Assembly (NCBI GenBank): GCA_937957685.1
Contig: CALGAO010000037.1
Span: forward strand, 1 to 57,706
Source of the DNA: an uncultured Paenibacillaceae bacterium
Lineage (GTDB): Bacteria > Bacillota > Bacilli > Paenibacillales > DA-C8
DNA: 57,706 nucleotides
Direction of reading: 5' to 3'
Under the pieces are notes generated by a model, which was given only the letters and a program-made list of their open reading frames with translations, did no database searches and was not told the origin of the DNA. This document shows, piece after piece, positions 43,141 to 52,396 of this stretch (within the stretch, counting starts at the first letter, position 1; every line of letters begins with the position of its first letter). Both the position numbers and the translations under genes were made by a program.

Positions 43141-44853
43141 TCAAAACAGAACCACATCCGCCCACAGGAACAAGGCGAAGAGCAAAAATCCGACAGCGAC
43201 CACCGCCCAATCGGCACTCGTCATCCTGAGCTGGTAACAGGAGGTTCGAGCTGCGCGAAAGCTTCGCAAGCCGCGCGCCTGCATCGCGATCGTCAGATCC
43301 GAGGCTAGCTGAAACAACGACAGAATGAGCGGAATCAGCATCGGGGGCAGCTGTTTGAGCCCGATGCCTTCCCTGTGTAAACGATCCTTGCTTCGCGCTT
43401 TGACAATCTTGCTGAAGCGGCGATACTCCTGGGCCAACACGGGGATAAACCTCAATACAAGCGACGCGCCAAGCGCAATCGCGCCCACCGGCAGGCGCAG
43501 ACGTTGCAGGAATCCGAGACTCCGCTCGATCGCCTGCTTCATCATCAGCTGGCTGGTGGTCATGGCAAGAGCCAGGCCCAGCATCGACACGATCCAGATC
43601 TTGAGCAGCTCAAATCCCGTACGCCAGGAAGAAGACAGTTGCATACGAAAACCGCTTCCCGACCCAAAAAGCGCTGAAACAAGCACGGAGGCCACCAGCA
43701 ACACCAGCAACGGAATCGACAGCTTGACCATGGGCCTCCAGGGCACGCGCGCATACCAGACCAGCATGCCCGCCACCATCAGCCCAGCCGCAAGCCCTGG
43801 CCAGTGCTTCTGAATCAGGATGCCGACGGACAGCAGCATGTAAAACAACCACTTGGCTCTCGGGTCGAGCCGAACCAGGAAGGGGGGCGTTGGCGACGCT
43901 TCCCCCGTAACCCTGTCTGGCTGAATGGCCGGTGACGGCCATTCCGGTCCTGGCCGGGCTGGCGCTTCGCCTGACGAAGACTGCCGGGCGCGGAATTCCG
44001 GCGTTGGGTCACGCCTCGTCTGCATGTCATATGCACGGACGATGGCGTCGGCAAGCTCTCGCGGACTCGGACAGGAGTTGTCCAGCCGCACTCCTGAGCG
44101 ACGCACCATATCCGCCAGCAGGAGCGACGCCGGCACAGCCAGACCCGCCTGCTCAAGGATATCCGCCAGATGAGGCATCTCTTCGCGCCTGATCTGTGCG
44201 GCCACCCTGCCAGCATGCAAGACGACGATATGGTCAGCGTGCGGAAGCAGCGTCTCCAGATCGTGCGTTGCGATGACGATACTGCACCCCAGGCTCCGCG
44301 CCTGCTCGATCAACTCCAGCAGTGCGGCAATCCCGTCCGCATCGAGCCCGGCTGTCGGCTCATCCAACAGCAGCCATCCAGGCTGGATGGCGATCGTCGA
44401 AGCCAGAGCGACCCGACGCTTCTGTCCTCCGCTAAGCAGATGCGGCGTCTCCTGGCGAAGCCTCTCCGGAAGCCGCATGCGCTCAAGCGAAGTCACCGCG
44501 CGTCTCTCCACTTCATCCTTCGGCAATCCCAGATAGCGGAGCGAATACGCCACCTCGCGCTCGACAGTAGCGGCGAACAGCTGCTGCTCCGGATGCTGAA
44601 ATACATTGCCGATGCTGCGAATCACATCCTTGTTCAGCCTGTCCTCCTGCCAGAGAGACAGATCATCATAGTGGATGGCTCCCCTGCACAGTGGGACCAG
44701 TCCCGACATCGCGTCCAGCAAGGTTGATTTGCCGGCTCCATTGCGGCCAATGATCAAGGTGACCGATGCGTCCGGGATCGTGGCATGGACATCCTGCAGG
44801 ATGAGCCTGCCTTGCCGATCCGCCACAGCCACATCGCGCAATATCAGGGACAT
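43141..44853 (-). CDS. Fused ECF transporter ATPase-permease (EcfA-EcfT)
   Basis: About 570 aa. Residues 1-240 are an ABC cassette: Walker A GRNGAGKST, signature LLSGGQKRRVALASTI, Walker B LLLDEPTAGLDADG. A Pro/Arg-rich linker of about 80 residues follows. Residues about 325-570 are an EcfT membrane domain with LDPRAKWLFYMLLSVGILIQ and the coupling motifs KARSKDRLH and QARGLRSF. EcfA and EcfT are normally separate genes. Start ATG 44853 lies inside the end of the upstream ATPase gene, with GCGGTGAG as site. It pairs with the second ATPase and, probably, divergent BioY. Confidence 0.88.
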   Translation of the reverse strand: MSLILRDVAVADRQGRLILQDVHATIPDASVTLIIGRNGAGKSTLLDAMSGLVPLCRGAIHYDDLSLWQEDRLNKDVIRSIGNVFQHPEQQLFAATVEREVAYSLRYLGLPKDEVERRAVTSLERMRLPERLRQETPHLLSGGQKRRVALASTIAIQPGWLLLDEPTAGLDADGIAALLELIEQARSLGCSIVIATHDLETLLPHADHIVVLHAGRVAAQIRREEMPHLADILEQAGLAVPASLLLADMVRRSGVRLDNSCPSPRELADAIVRAYDMQTRRDPTPEFRARQSSSGEAPARPGPEWPSPAIQPDRVTGEASPTPPFLVRLDPRAKWLFYMLLSVGILIQKHWPGLAAGLMVAGMLVWYARVPWRPMVKLSIPLLVLLVASVLVSALFGSGSGFRMQLSSSWRTGFELLKIWIVSMLGLALAMTTSQLMMKQAIERSLGFLQRLRLPVGAIALGASLVLRFIPVLAQEYRRFSKIVKARSKDRLHREGIGLKQLPPMLIPLILSLFQLASDLTIAMQARGLRSFRAARTSCYQLRMTSADWAVVAVGFLLFALFLWADVVLF

Positions 44854-45656
44854 AAGCGTCTCACCGCTTCCAGGCACTCATCCACACGCACCGGTCTGAT
44901 GTCCGTCAGCAGTCCTCGCGCCTGCAGCTCATGAATGAGCGAGATCGCATAAGGGATACGGAAACCAAGCTCGATGCAAGGAGGATGGGCGCCATAAAAA
45001 AAATCCGTCGGCGAACCAACATAGGAAAGCTCTCCGCCACGCAGAACGACGACGCGATCCGCATAGCCGACTTCATCCAGGGATTGTGTCGCCCAGACAA
45101 CGGTTTGGCCCTGATGCTTCAGTTGCTCCAGGATCTGCAGCACACGCGATCTGGAGTCCGGATCCAGCATGGCCGTCGGCTCATCGAAGACGATGAGCGG
45201 CGTCCGCATCGCAATCGCTGACGCGATGCAGACGAGCTGCTTCTGCCCGCCCGACAGCTGAACGATCGGCACATCCTCATAGCCGCTGAGCCCAACCGAA
45301 GCAAGGGCTTCCCTGGCCCGAACCTTCATCTGATCCGGGGGAACCGCCAGATTCTCCAGGCCGAAACAGATGTCCTCGTATACCGTCTCGCCTACGATCT
45401 GGGCATCCGGGTTCTGAAAGACGATCGGAACGACCGAGACTTCTTCCTGCCTTTGGACCGAACCGCACGACAGCCCGGTCAGCCCGGCGATGACCTGCAA
45501 CAGGGTGCTCTTGCCGCTGCCGTTGCCGCCGAGTACAGCGATCGTCTCACCAACGGCGATCTCCAGATCGATCCGCTGCAGGACGCGCCTCACCTCGCCG
45601 CCCAGATCGTAAGCGACCGTCACGTCATGCAAGGCCAGCGCTATCGGTCGTTCCAT
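44844..45656 (-). CDS. ECF transporter ATP-binding protein (EcfA)
   Basis: About 270 aa. Walker A GGNGSGKST (about residue 40), the Q-loop IVFQNPDAQIVGETV, signature QLSGGQKQLVCIASAI and Walker B IVFDEPTAMLDPDS are those of EcfA/CbiO proteins. Start ATG 45656 follows GGAGGAG. Residues upstream in the open frame are not family-like. It overlaps the fused ATPase-permease gene by 10 bp, and the two cassettes probably form the ATPase heterodimer. Confidence 0.9.
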   Translation of the reverse strand: MERPIALALHDVTVAYDLGGEVRRVLQRIDLEIAVGETIAVLGGNGSGKSTLLQVIAGLTGLSCGSVQRQEEVSVVPIVFQNPDAQIVGETVYEDICFGLENLAVPPDQMKVRAREALASVGLSGYEDVPIVQLSGGQKQLVCIASAIAMRTPLIVFDEPTAMLDPDSRSRVLQILEQLKHQGQTVVWATQSLDEVGYADRVVVLRGGELSYVGSPTDFFYGAHPPCIELGFRIPYAISLIHELQARGLLTDIRPVRVDECLEAVRRLCP

Positions 45657-45700
45657 GGAAACTCCTCCAGATGAATGGAATAGATATCTAATTTTTTGTG

Positions 45701-45730
45701 TTGACACGCCATATAGTATTCCTGTATCTT
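45701..45730 (+). promoter_or_regulatory. Probable bioY promoter
   Basis: TTGACA (45701-45706) with TATCTT (45725-45730) at 18 bp spacing, 65 bp before bioY. A BirA operator in the usual form (TTGTTAAC-type palindrome) was looked for and not found. Confidence 0.5.
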
Positions 45731-45794
45731 TACCATGTTATTATATTACTCTATCAATCTCAGGATAGGAAGACTGGCTAAAGGAGAGAATACC

Positions 45795-46403
45795 ATGAAA
45801 CAGATAAACCAACCGGTCGATCTGATTCGCGGCATCGTATTCAGCGCCTTGTTTGCGGCTTTGATGGTCGTCATGAGTTTCGTCAATATCCACCTGGGCT
45901 TTACGCCAGTTCCGATCACGTTGGAGAATATGGGACCGATGCTGGCGGGTGCGTTTCTCGGGCCGATCTTCGGTTTCCTCAGCATATTCCTTGTCGTATT
46001 CCTGACAGCTCTCGGACTGCCCCTCATGCATGGGCAGCAAGGTCTGGCATTCATCCTCGGCCCAACTGGCGGCTTCATCTGGATGTTCCCGGTCAGCGCC
46101 TTGCTGACGGGCCTGTTCGTCAGCCGAATCAAGGGCAGCGGACCCTGGACATATGTGAAGGTGTTCCTGGCCATATGGTTGTGTTCGCTGACCGTTTACC
46201 TGACGGGAGTCCCCTGGCTCGCCCACAAACTGTCCAAGACTTTGCCTGAAGCGCTGGCACTTGGTTTCTATCCATATATCTTCGGCGATACCCTGAAGGC
46301 TCTGGCAGCCGCGCTGATCGTCGTGCCGATCCGCCGTATCTTCTCCACCTCCAGGCTGATCGGCAGCAGAGATGCGCAGGTCGTCGATCTGCGCGACGAA
46401 TGA
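45795..46403 (+). CDS. bioY: Biotin transporter substrate-binding protein BioY
   Basis: 202 aa, six helices. FVNIHLGFTPVPITLENMGP then MLAGAFLGPIFGFLSI, GLPLMHGQQGLAFILGPTGG and YLTGVPWLAHKLSKTLPEAL are the conserved BioY motifs for biotin binding. Start ATG 45795 follows AAAGGAG; the upstream 20 codons are in the promoter region. It is divergent from the ECF energising genes, so the two transcription units together make a complete biotin importer. Confidence 0.95.
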   Translation: MKQINQPVDLIRGIVFSALFAALMVVMSFVNIHLGFTPVPITLENMGPMLAGAFLGPIFGFLSIFLVVFLTALGLPLMHGQQGLAFILGPTGGFIWMFPVSALLTGLFVSRIKGSGPWTYVKVFLAIWLCSLTVYLTGVPWLAHKLSKTLPEALALGFYPYIFGDTLKALAAALIVVPIRRIFSTSRLIGSRDAQVVDLRDE

Positions 46404-46416
46404 GTCGGGCCTTAGG

Positions 46417-46441
46417 CTTGACGGCGGAATGAACCGTCAAG
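46417..46441. terminator. Hairpin after bioY
   Basis: CTTGACGG and CCGTCAAG form a perfect 8-bp stem with a 9-nt loop just after bioY. No T-run follows, so termination is uncertain; a second small hairpin (TGCCGC/GCGGCA) lies near 46466. Confidence 0.45.
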
Positions 46442-46529
46442 AGCGATACGCGCCATAACATGATGCCGCAAGAAGCGGCAAGCCGTTGCTCAGTCCAGGA
46501 GGATGGCGAACGCGCGTCACACCCGCCAG

Positions 46530-48749
46530 CTACAGCCTTAGACGCTGCAGGCGCAGCGCATTCAGCACGACGGAGACGGAGCTGAGCGCCATCGCCGCGC
46601 CAGCCAGCCATGGCGCGAGATATCCGGCAGCAGCGATCGGGATGCCGAGCGAGTTATAGGCCAGCGCCCAGAACAGATTCTGCCGGATATTGCGCATCGT
46701 TCGCCTGCTCATCTCGATCGCGTCGCTGATCGCGGTCAGCTCGCCGCGCATCAGCGTCACATCGGCCGCCTCCATCGCGACATCCGTGCCTGTGCCGATG
46801 GCCATCCCGATATCGGCCTGCGCGAGCGCCGGCGCATCGTTGATGCCGTCACCGACCATCGCCACGCGCTTGCCCTGGTCCTGCAGGCGGCGAATCTCGG
46901 CTGACTTGCCCTCGGGCAGCACCTGCGCCAGCACCCGCCGGATGCCGACCTGCCGTGCGATCGCCTGGGCCGTACGCTCGTTGTCTCCGGTGATCATCAC
47001 CACCTCGAGGCCAAGCCGCTGCAGCCTCTCCACCGCTTCGCGCGACGATTCCTTGACCGTGTCAGCAACGGCCAGCACGCCCGCGCAGCGCCCGTCCACA
47101 GCGATCAGCATGGCGGTCTTGCCCTGTTGCTCCATCTGCTCCAATCTCGCCTCCGCGTCTCCATAGTCGATGCCCCGCTCGGCAAGCAGCTTCCGCGTCC
47201 CGACGAGCACCTCCCGTCCGGCCGCAATCGCCCTCACCCCGTATCCGGGGAGCGCTTCGAACTGCCCGGCTCGCTCTACCGCGATGCCGCGGCTCCTTGC
47301 GCCGCTCACGATCGCCTCGGCCAGCGGATGCTCCGAACTCGCCTCGGCTGCGCCGGCGAGCGCCAACACTTCCTCCTCGGCGAACGGTTCGGCGACGTAC
47401 ACATCCGTCAGCTGCGGCTTGCCGTAGGTGATCGTCCCCGTCTTGTCGAGGATGATCGTGTCGATGCGATGCGTCTGCTCCAGGTGCTCGCCGCCCTTGA
47501 ACAGGATGCCGTACTCCGCCGCGCGGCCGGAGCCTGCCATGATCGAAGTCGGCGTCGCCAGGCCAAGCGCGCACGGGCATGCGATCACCAGCACGGCGAT
47601 CGCCTTCTCCAGCGCGCCGGCGAAGTTGCCTGGCTCGAGTGCCGCGATCCAGAGCAGGAACGTAATGGCCGCCAGCCCGACCACGATCGGCACGAACACG
47701 CCCGAGATCCGATCCGCGACGCGCTGGATCGGCGCCTTCGAGCCCTGCGCCTCCTCCACGATGCGGATGATCCGGGCAAGCGCCGTGTCCTTGCCGATCC
47801 TGGAGGCTCTGATGCGCAGCAGCCCATTCCGGTTCACCGTCGCGCCATAGACCTGATCGCCAGCCTGCTTATCCACGGGGATGCTCTCGCCGGTCAGCAT
47901 CGATTCATCAACGGATGATCGTCCGTCGAGCACAACGCCATCCACCGGCACCTTCTCACCAGGCTTGATGATGACCGTATCTCCGATCGCCACCTGCTCC
48001 ACGGGGATGAGCTGCTCGACTCCGTCGCGGACGACCAGCGCCGTCTTCGCCTGCAGCTTCATCAGCGACTTGATCGCCTCCGAGGTGCGCCCCTTGGCCA
48101 GCGCTTCGAGCAGCTTGCCAAGCAGGATCAGCGTGATCAGAATCGCGCTCGTCTCGAAATACAGATCCGGGATATGATGCCCCACATCCGGCTGCAAGGC
48201 CCAGCGCAAGGTCAGGAAGACGCTGTATGCATAAGCAGCGGTTGTGCCTAGCGCGACGAGCACATCCATATTCGCCCCGCCGCTGCGCAGCGCCTTGTAG
48301 GCGCCGACATAGAAAGGCCAGCCGATCCACAGCTGGACCGGCGTGGCAAGGGCAAGCTGCGCCCAGGGATTCATGAGCCAATCAGGCACCCACAGGAACG
48401 ATGTCCAGGCAAAATGCCCGGCCATCGACCAGATCAGCGGCAGCGACAGAACGGCCGAGATCAGGAATCTGACCAGCTTCCGTCTGATCTCCGCCTGGCG
48501 GCGCTCGCTTCCCTCCGCTTCATCGCGCTTCACAGCGGCTCCATATCCGAGCTGCTCCACCTTGCGGATGACGTCCTCCACCGACGTGCTGGACCCGTCA
48601 AGCTCGACGCGCGCCGTCTCCAGCGCCAGGTTCACGGCAGCATCGGCCACCCCGGGCAGCCTGCGCAGGCCTTTCTCGATGCGCGCTGCGCAAGCGGCGC
48701 AAGTCATCCCTGTGATCTGCAGATCCACCTGCGTCTTGGCCCTGTCCAT
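46530..48749 (-). CDS. copA: Copper-exporting P1B-type ATPase
   Basis: 739 aa. One N-terminal heavy-metal domain (GMTCAACAARIEKG, about residues 14-27) is followed by eight helices. The transmembrane metal site is CPC in VIACPCALGLATPTSI, the phosphorylation motif DKTGTITYGKP, then MITGDN and GDGINDAPALAQADIGMAIG. Bacillus CopA has two N-terminal metal domains, so this one is shorter. It starts four bases after copZ ends and exports Cu(I). Confidence 0.95.
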   Translation of the reverse strand: MDRAKTQVDLQITGMTCAACAARIEKGLRRLPGVADAAVNLALETARVELDGSSTSVEDVIRKVEQLGYGAAVKRDEAEGSERRQAEIRRKLVRFLISAVLSLPLIWSMAGHFAWTSFLWVPDWLMNPWAQLALATPVQLWIGWPFYVGAYKALRSGGANMDVLVALGTTAAYAYSVFLTLRWALQPDVGHHIPDLYFETSAILITLILLGKLLEALAKGRTSEAIKSLMKLQAKTALVVRDGVEQLIPVEQVAIGDTVIIKPGEKVPVDGVVLDGRSSVDESMLTGESIPVDKQAGDQVYGATVNRNGLLRIRASRIGKDTALARIIRIVEEAQGSKAPIQRVADRISGVFVPIVVGLAAITFLLWIAALEPGNFAGALEKAIAVLVIACPCALGLATPTSIMAGSGRAAEYGILFKGGEHLEQTHRIDTIILDKTGTITYGKPQLTDVYVAEPFAEEEVLALAGAAEASSEHPLAEAIVSGARSRGIAVERAGQFEALPGYGVRAIAAGREVLVGTRKLLAERGIDYGDAEARLEQMEQQGKTAMLIAVDGRCAGVLAVADTVKESSREAVERLQRLGLEVVMITGDNERTAQAIARQVGIRRVLAQVLPEGKSAEIRRLQDQGKRVAMVGDGINDAPALAQADIGMAIGTGTDVAMEAADVTLMRGELTAISDAIEMSRRTMRNIRQNLFWALAYNSLGIPIAAAGYLAPWLAGAAMALSSVSVVLNALRLQRLRL

Positions 48750-48753
48750 AACC

Positions 48754-48957
48754 TCAGGACACCACGTCGTAGCCTTGATCCTCGATGGCTTCCCGGATCT
48801 TGTCCAGACTGACCGAAGCCTCGTCGTACTCTACGGTGACCCGTTTGCTGGCCAGATCCACGCTCCCCTTCGCCCCGATCTCCTTCAGCGCGTTCTCCAC
48901 CGACATCACGCAATGATTGCAGGACATGCCGTTTACCGTAAGCGTTACAGTTGCCAT
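48754..48957 (-). CDS. copZ: Copper chaperone CopZ
   Basis: A 67-aa ferredoxin-like HMA protein with Cys13 and Cys16 in GMSCNHCVMSVENAL, the usual CopZ site, and Tyr near the C-terminus (DQGYDV). It delivers Cu(I) to CopA, encoded four bases downstream. A 183-bp gap without obvious terminator separates it from csoR. Confidence 0.95.
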   Translation of the reverse strand: MATVTLTVNGMSCNHCVMSVENALKEIGAKGSVDLASKRVTVEYDEASVSLDKIREAIEDQGYDVVS

Positions 48958-49140
48958 TTTCCATTCCCTCCAGATTCAAATAGTCTGTTACACCCTGTTG
49001 CCTGCTTACACCTAGTTGCTCTGTTGCACCATGCTGCTGATCCGCTCCCCATCCAGCAGGTCAGTTGAGTCATACGGCTGAACTGTTGAGTCACGCCTCT
49101 CTGCTTCATGCCAGCCTATTGTTGCCTCATGATGGTCCGG

Positions 49141-49440
49141 TTATTTCATCAGCTTGTTGACGGTTGTGAGCAGTTCATCGATGACCTCATGTTCCCCGGC
49201 CATAAGCCGCTCCACGACGCAGCTCCGCATATGTCCCTCGAGCAGCAGCCGACTGACGCTGTTCAGGGCCGATTGCACAGCGGCGATCTGATTCAGCACA
49301 TCATCGCAGTACGTATCCTTCTCGATCATCGCCTTTATGCCGCGGATCTGGCCTTCGATGCGGTTGAGCCTGACCAGCAGGTTGCCTTTCATCTCCTCCG
49401 AATGATGGCTCCTCCTTTGCGGCCCGTGTTCATGTACCAT
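49141..49440 (-). CDS. csoR: Copper-sensing repressor CsoR
   Basis: A 99-aa all-helical DUF156 repressor. The Cu(I) ligands Cys45, His70 and Cys74 (YCDDVLNQI and EGHMRSCVV) fall at the same residue numbers as in B. subtilis CsoR. It binds operators upstream of itself (see 49448 and 49487) and is released by Cu(I). It is the first gene of the csoR-copZ-copA series. Confidence 0.95.
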   Translation of the reverse strand: MVHEHGPQRRSHHSEEMKGNLLVRLNRIEGQIRGIKAMIEKDTYCDDVLNQIAAVQSALNSVSRLLLEGHMRSCVVERLMAGEHEVIDELLTTVNKLMK

Positions 49441-49447
49441 CTTTCGT

Positions 49448-49464
49448 ATACCTCCAGGGGGTAT
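49448..49464. promoter_or_regulatory. CsoR operator 1
   Basis: ATACCTCCAGGGGGTAT is a G/C-tract pseudopalindrome of the CsoR type, immediately upstream of csoR. Confidence 0.8.
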
Positions 49465-49486
49465 CTTGTCACAACCCTATCCTACT

Positions 49487-49503
49487 ATACCCCCTTAGGG
49501 TAT
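49487..49503. promoter_or_regulatory. CsoR operator 2
   Basis: ATACCCCCTTAGGGTAT is a second CsoR-type pseudopalindrome, 39 bp from the first by centre and 95 bp before the divergent solute-binding protein gene, which it might also control. Confidence 0.75.
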
Positions 49504-49597
49504 GTCAAGCACACGGATCGTATGCATGAACATCAACCGTTCCGCACAGATTAAGAATCATCCAGCCAGGCATAAGAAAAGGAGAAGGAGGAAGATC

Positions 49598-50383
49598 ATG
49601 CGAATCAAGCTGTCGAGACGCGCGCAGCATATCCTGCATCTGATGCTCATGGTCATGCTGGCAGGGATCGTGGCCGGCGCTTGCGGGATGAACGAGACGC
49701 TGATCGTCGGTGTAGAGACGGGCTTCGAGCCATTCGCCTATGTGGAAGGTGAAGAAGAAAAGGGGTTCGACATCGATCTTTGGCGATCGGCCGCAGAGAA
49801 AGCAGGCATCAAGTACAAGTTCAAGGCGATGAGTCAAGGGGAAATGATGAGCGCGCTCAAGCGCGGGGAGATCGATGTCGCCCTGGCCGGCATCACGATC
49901 AAGGAGGACCGCAAGCGGGACTTCGATTTTACACTGCCCTATTACGATACCGGCCTCGTCATGTTAACCCTGCAAGAGAACGATTCGATCCGGAACGTCA
50001 CGGACCTGAAGGGGAAGGTGGTGGCCACGAAGAGCGGCTCCAGCGCTTACGACTATGCCTCCCGGGTTAAGGGGATCAAGGAGATCCGCGCGTTCCCGGC
50101 GATCGAGCAAGCGTATGAGGCTCTGCTGAACAAGGAAGCGGATGTGGCGATCTTCGACGAAGCCAACGCGAAGCACTATATGGAGGAGCATATGCCGGGC
50201 AAGGTCAAGATCGTCGGCAACATGCTCACGAACGAGCAATATGCGTTTGCCTTCCAGAAAGGGAATCGTCTCGTCGGACGCGTGAACAACGCCTTGCGCG
50301 AGCTGTCGGAGAATGGCACCTATGAGAAGCTGTATCAAAAATGGTTCGGCCGCAAGCCCGATTCCAGGCCGGGCGATACGTAA
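49598..50383 (+). CDS. Orphan amino-acid-type solute-binding lipoprotein
   Basis: 261 aa of the family 3 periplasmic-binding type (GlnH/ArtJ-like): VGVETGFEPFAYVEGEEEKG then FDIDLWRSAAEKAG, RGEIDVALAGITIKEDRKRD and TKSGSSAYDYASRVKG. The signal ends AGIVAGAC, an acceptable though not ideal lipobox. ATG 49598 follows AAGGAGGAAG. No permease or ATPase is nearby, so it is an orphan; it may serve a distant transporter or act as a sensor. It diverges from csoR. Confidence 0.85.
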   Translation: MRIKLSRRAQHILHLMLMVMLAGIVAGACGMNETLIVGVETGFEPFAYVEGEEEKGFDIDLWRSAAEKAGIKYKFKAMSQGEMMSALKRGEIDVALAGITIKEDRKRDFDFTLPYYDTGLVMLTLQENDSIRNVTDLKGKVVATKSGSSAYDYASRVKGIKEIRAFPAIEQAYEALLNKEADVAIFDEANAKHYMEEHMPGKVKIVGNMLTNEQYAFAFQKGNRLVGRVNNALRELSENGTYEKLYQKWFGRKPDSRPGDT

Positions 50384-50395
50384 TACACCGATGCG

Positions 50396-52183
50396 TCAGA
50401 CAGTCGAGCGCAGAACGGACTTGTCGGGTTCCGGCAGCACACGCGCATCGGACCGGACATTATCCTTATAGAAAATAAGCGTGAACGTCGTCTCTTCCGG
50501 ACCTGACTCAAAGGAGATGTCACCGTTGTTTTTCTCCATGATCTGCTTGCAGATCGCCAGCCCCAGTCCGGTTCCATCCTCCTTCGTCGTCGTAAACGGC
50601 TTGAACAGCACCCCCCTCACCTCATGCGGGATCTCCGGCCCATTGTTGCTGATGGAGATGTAGGAGGCCCGCTCGTCGCTGCAGATATCGATGCGCATCC
50701 GCTTCTCGCGATCCTGGTTCATGGACAGGGCATCGATGCCATTGTTGAGGATGTTCGAGATCACCTGCTGGAGAGCGACCTTCTGTCCATGGATATGGAA
50801 TACCTCCCGCTCATTGATCTTCAGCTCCACATTCTCATTGATCAGCCTCGGGCTGAGCAGGGAAATCATCGAGTGAAGCAGCTGATTGGCGGACAGATAG
50901 CTGAACGATTCCTCGATGATCTGCTTCTTCGAGAAGCTGAGCAGTCCCGTGATCTGCATGTGAATGTTCTCGAACTCGCTCTCGATGATATTGATATACT
51001 TCTCGATGTTGGGGCTCGCGTCCGCCGGGATATTGGCTCGAATCAGCTTCAGGAAGCCCTTGATCGACGTGAGCGGATTGCGGATCTCATGCGCCATGCT
51101 GGCGGCCATCTTGCCGATCAGCGACAGCCTGTCCTCATGGAGCTCCGTCATGTCGTTCTCCCGCTTGATCACCTCGAGCCTCGCATACTGCCGATTGATC
51201 TCGGTCTCCAGCTCATCCAGTCTGCCGATCACTTCTTTCACCACATGGATCGGGAACGGCTTGAACTCCGCGTCATTGTTGCCGATCAGCAGATGGCGCA
51301 TGACCGTCATGAATAAGCTGATCTTTTCGCTCGTGATCCCCTGATCGTACAGGAACCGGCAATAATCAGGAAGGCTGGCCATCAGCTTCTGCCGATTGAC
51401 CGCGCCGTTCGAATCGAAATCCAGCAAATAATCGAACAGGATCGCAAATTCTTCCGACTTGATGATGCTCGCAATCTGCTCGTGATGCTTCCTGACCATC
51501 GACAGCCATTGTTCCGTAATCTGCTGCTGGTTCTGCCGGATATATCGCACATACTTCTCCTTGTTCTCTTCCTGGGCATTGGTCCATTTCATCCCGTACA
51601 TCTGTTGCTCGGCGTGCCGGATCAGGGCTTCATACGAATCTCCGTGGACCGGGTACTGCGCGATCCCGACGGAGTATCTGACATCGCTGAGCGTATAGGT
51701 CAGCTTCAGCTTCTGATGAAAGGACTGGATGATCCCCTCCATCGCCTCCAGATCCAGATCCGGGGCGATGACGACAAACTCGTCGTCGCCCAGCCGCGAG
51801 ACATACGCATCCTTCGGGCAGACGGCCATCAGTGTTCCGGAGAATGTCCTGAGCAGATGATCACCGTACAGTTGACCGAGGTCATGGTTGATTTGCTTGA
51901 AATCATCCAGATCGATCAGCGCGATGCACAGAGGCCGATCATTGTTCTGCGCCTGACGCATCAGCCGGTTCAACATGCCGCGGATAAACCTGCGGTTATA
52001 GCAATCGGTCAGATCATCCTTCTTGGCCAGGTAAGCGAGATGATCATACCGCCTGCCCGCCAGCAATCCCAGCAGCAGCATCAGGAAGGCGATGGCGACC
52101 GTCCATACGGACCACCCGTGGGAAGAGACAAAAAAAACTGCTACAGTCAAGCTGGCAGCAATCAAAATTATCGTGCCTGTCAT
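50396..52183 (-). CDS. GGDEF-histidine kinase hybrid
   Basis: About 595 aa. Two membrane helices (about 4-22 and 26-44) are followed by a GGDEF domain (about 55-200) with DDLTDCYNRRF and the active-site motif GDDEF (132-136) in place of GGDEF, a helical region (about 210-340), and then a sporulation-kinase-like HisKA (His365 in MAHEIRNPLTSIKGF). A HATPase domain has ILNNGIDAL and GTGLGLAICKQIMEKNNGDI. Start ATG 52183 has AGGAGGT 12 bases upstream, somewhat far; a longer frame to 52267 exists. No response regulator adjoins. Confidence 0.88.
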   Translation of the reverse strand: MTGTIILIAASLTVAVFFVSSHGWSVWTVAIAFLMLLLGLLAGRRYDHLAYLAKKDDLTDCYNRRFIRGMLNRLMRQAQNNDRPLCIALIDLDDFKQINHDLGQLYGDHLLRTFSGTLMAVCPKDAYVSRLGDDEFVVIAPDLDLEAMEGIIQSFHQKLKLTYTLSDVRYSVGIAQYPVHGDSYEALIRHAEQQMYGMKWTNAQEENKEKYVRYIRQNQQQITEQWLSMVRKHHEQIASIIKSEEFAILFDYLLDFDSNGAVNRQKLMASLPDYCRFLYDQGITSEKISLFMTVMRHLLIGNNDAEFKPFPIHVVKEVIGRLDELETEINRQYARLEVIKRENDMTELHEDRLSLIGKMAASMAHEIRNPLTSIKGFLKLIRANIPADASPNIEKYINIIESEFENIHMQITGLLSFSKKQIIEESFSYLSANQLLHSMISLLSPRLINENVELKINEREVFHIHGQKVALQQVISNILNNGIDALSMNQDREKRMRIDICSDERASYISISNNGPEIPHEVRGVLFKPFTTTKEDGTGLGLAICKQIMEKNNGDISFESGPEETTFTLIFYKDNVRSDARVLPEPDKSVLRSTV

Positions 52184-52349
52184 AGTGAAATGCTGACCTC
52201 CTCTCCATGCAAAATCGCCGCTCGGTTCCTCACCCACCCCTCCTTCCTCACTTATCTTCCATTTCATCTTTTATTTGGGTTCTGTTCCTGAAGTTTATAT
52301 ATTCTCCGCTTTTTCCTCGAACCCTTTATATCCCAATAAAAAAATCAAG

Positions 52350-52383
52350 GCGCCGGCCGCCAGGTGAATGCGGCAGCCAGCGC
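52350..52383 (-). terminator. Terminator of the sugar ABC operon
   Basis: On the minus strand GCGCTGGCTGCC pairs with GGCGGCCGGCGC (two G-T pairs), followed by TTGATTTTTTT, about 15 bp after the permease stop. Confidence 0.85.
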
Positions 52384-52396
52384 TCTTCGTCAAGGC

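Noticed and set aside
45657..45794. BirA operator between ecfA and bioY
   Set aside because: No TTGTTAAC-type inverted repeat was found; only a plain promoter is visible.
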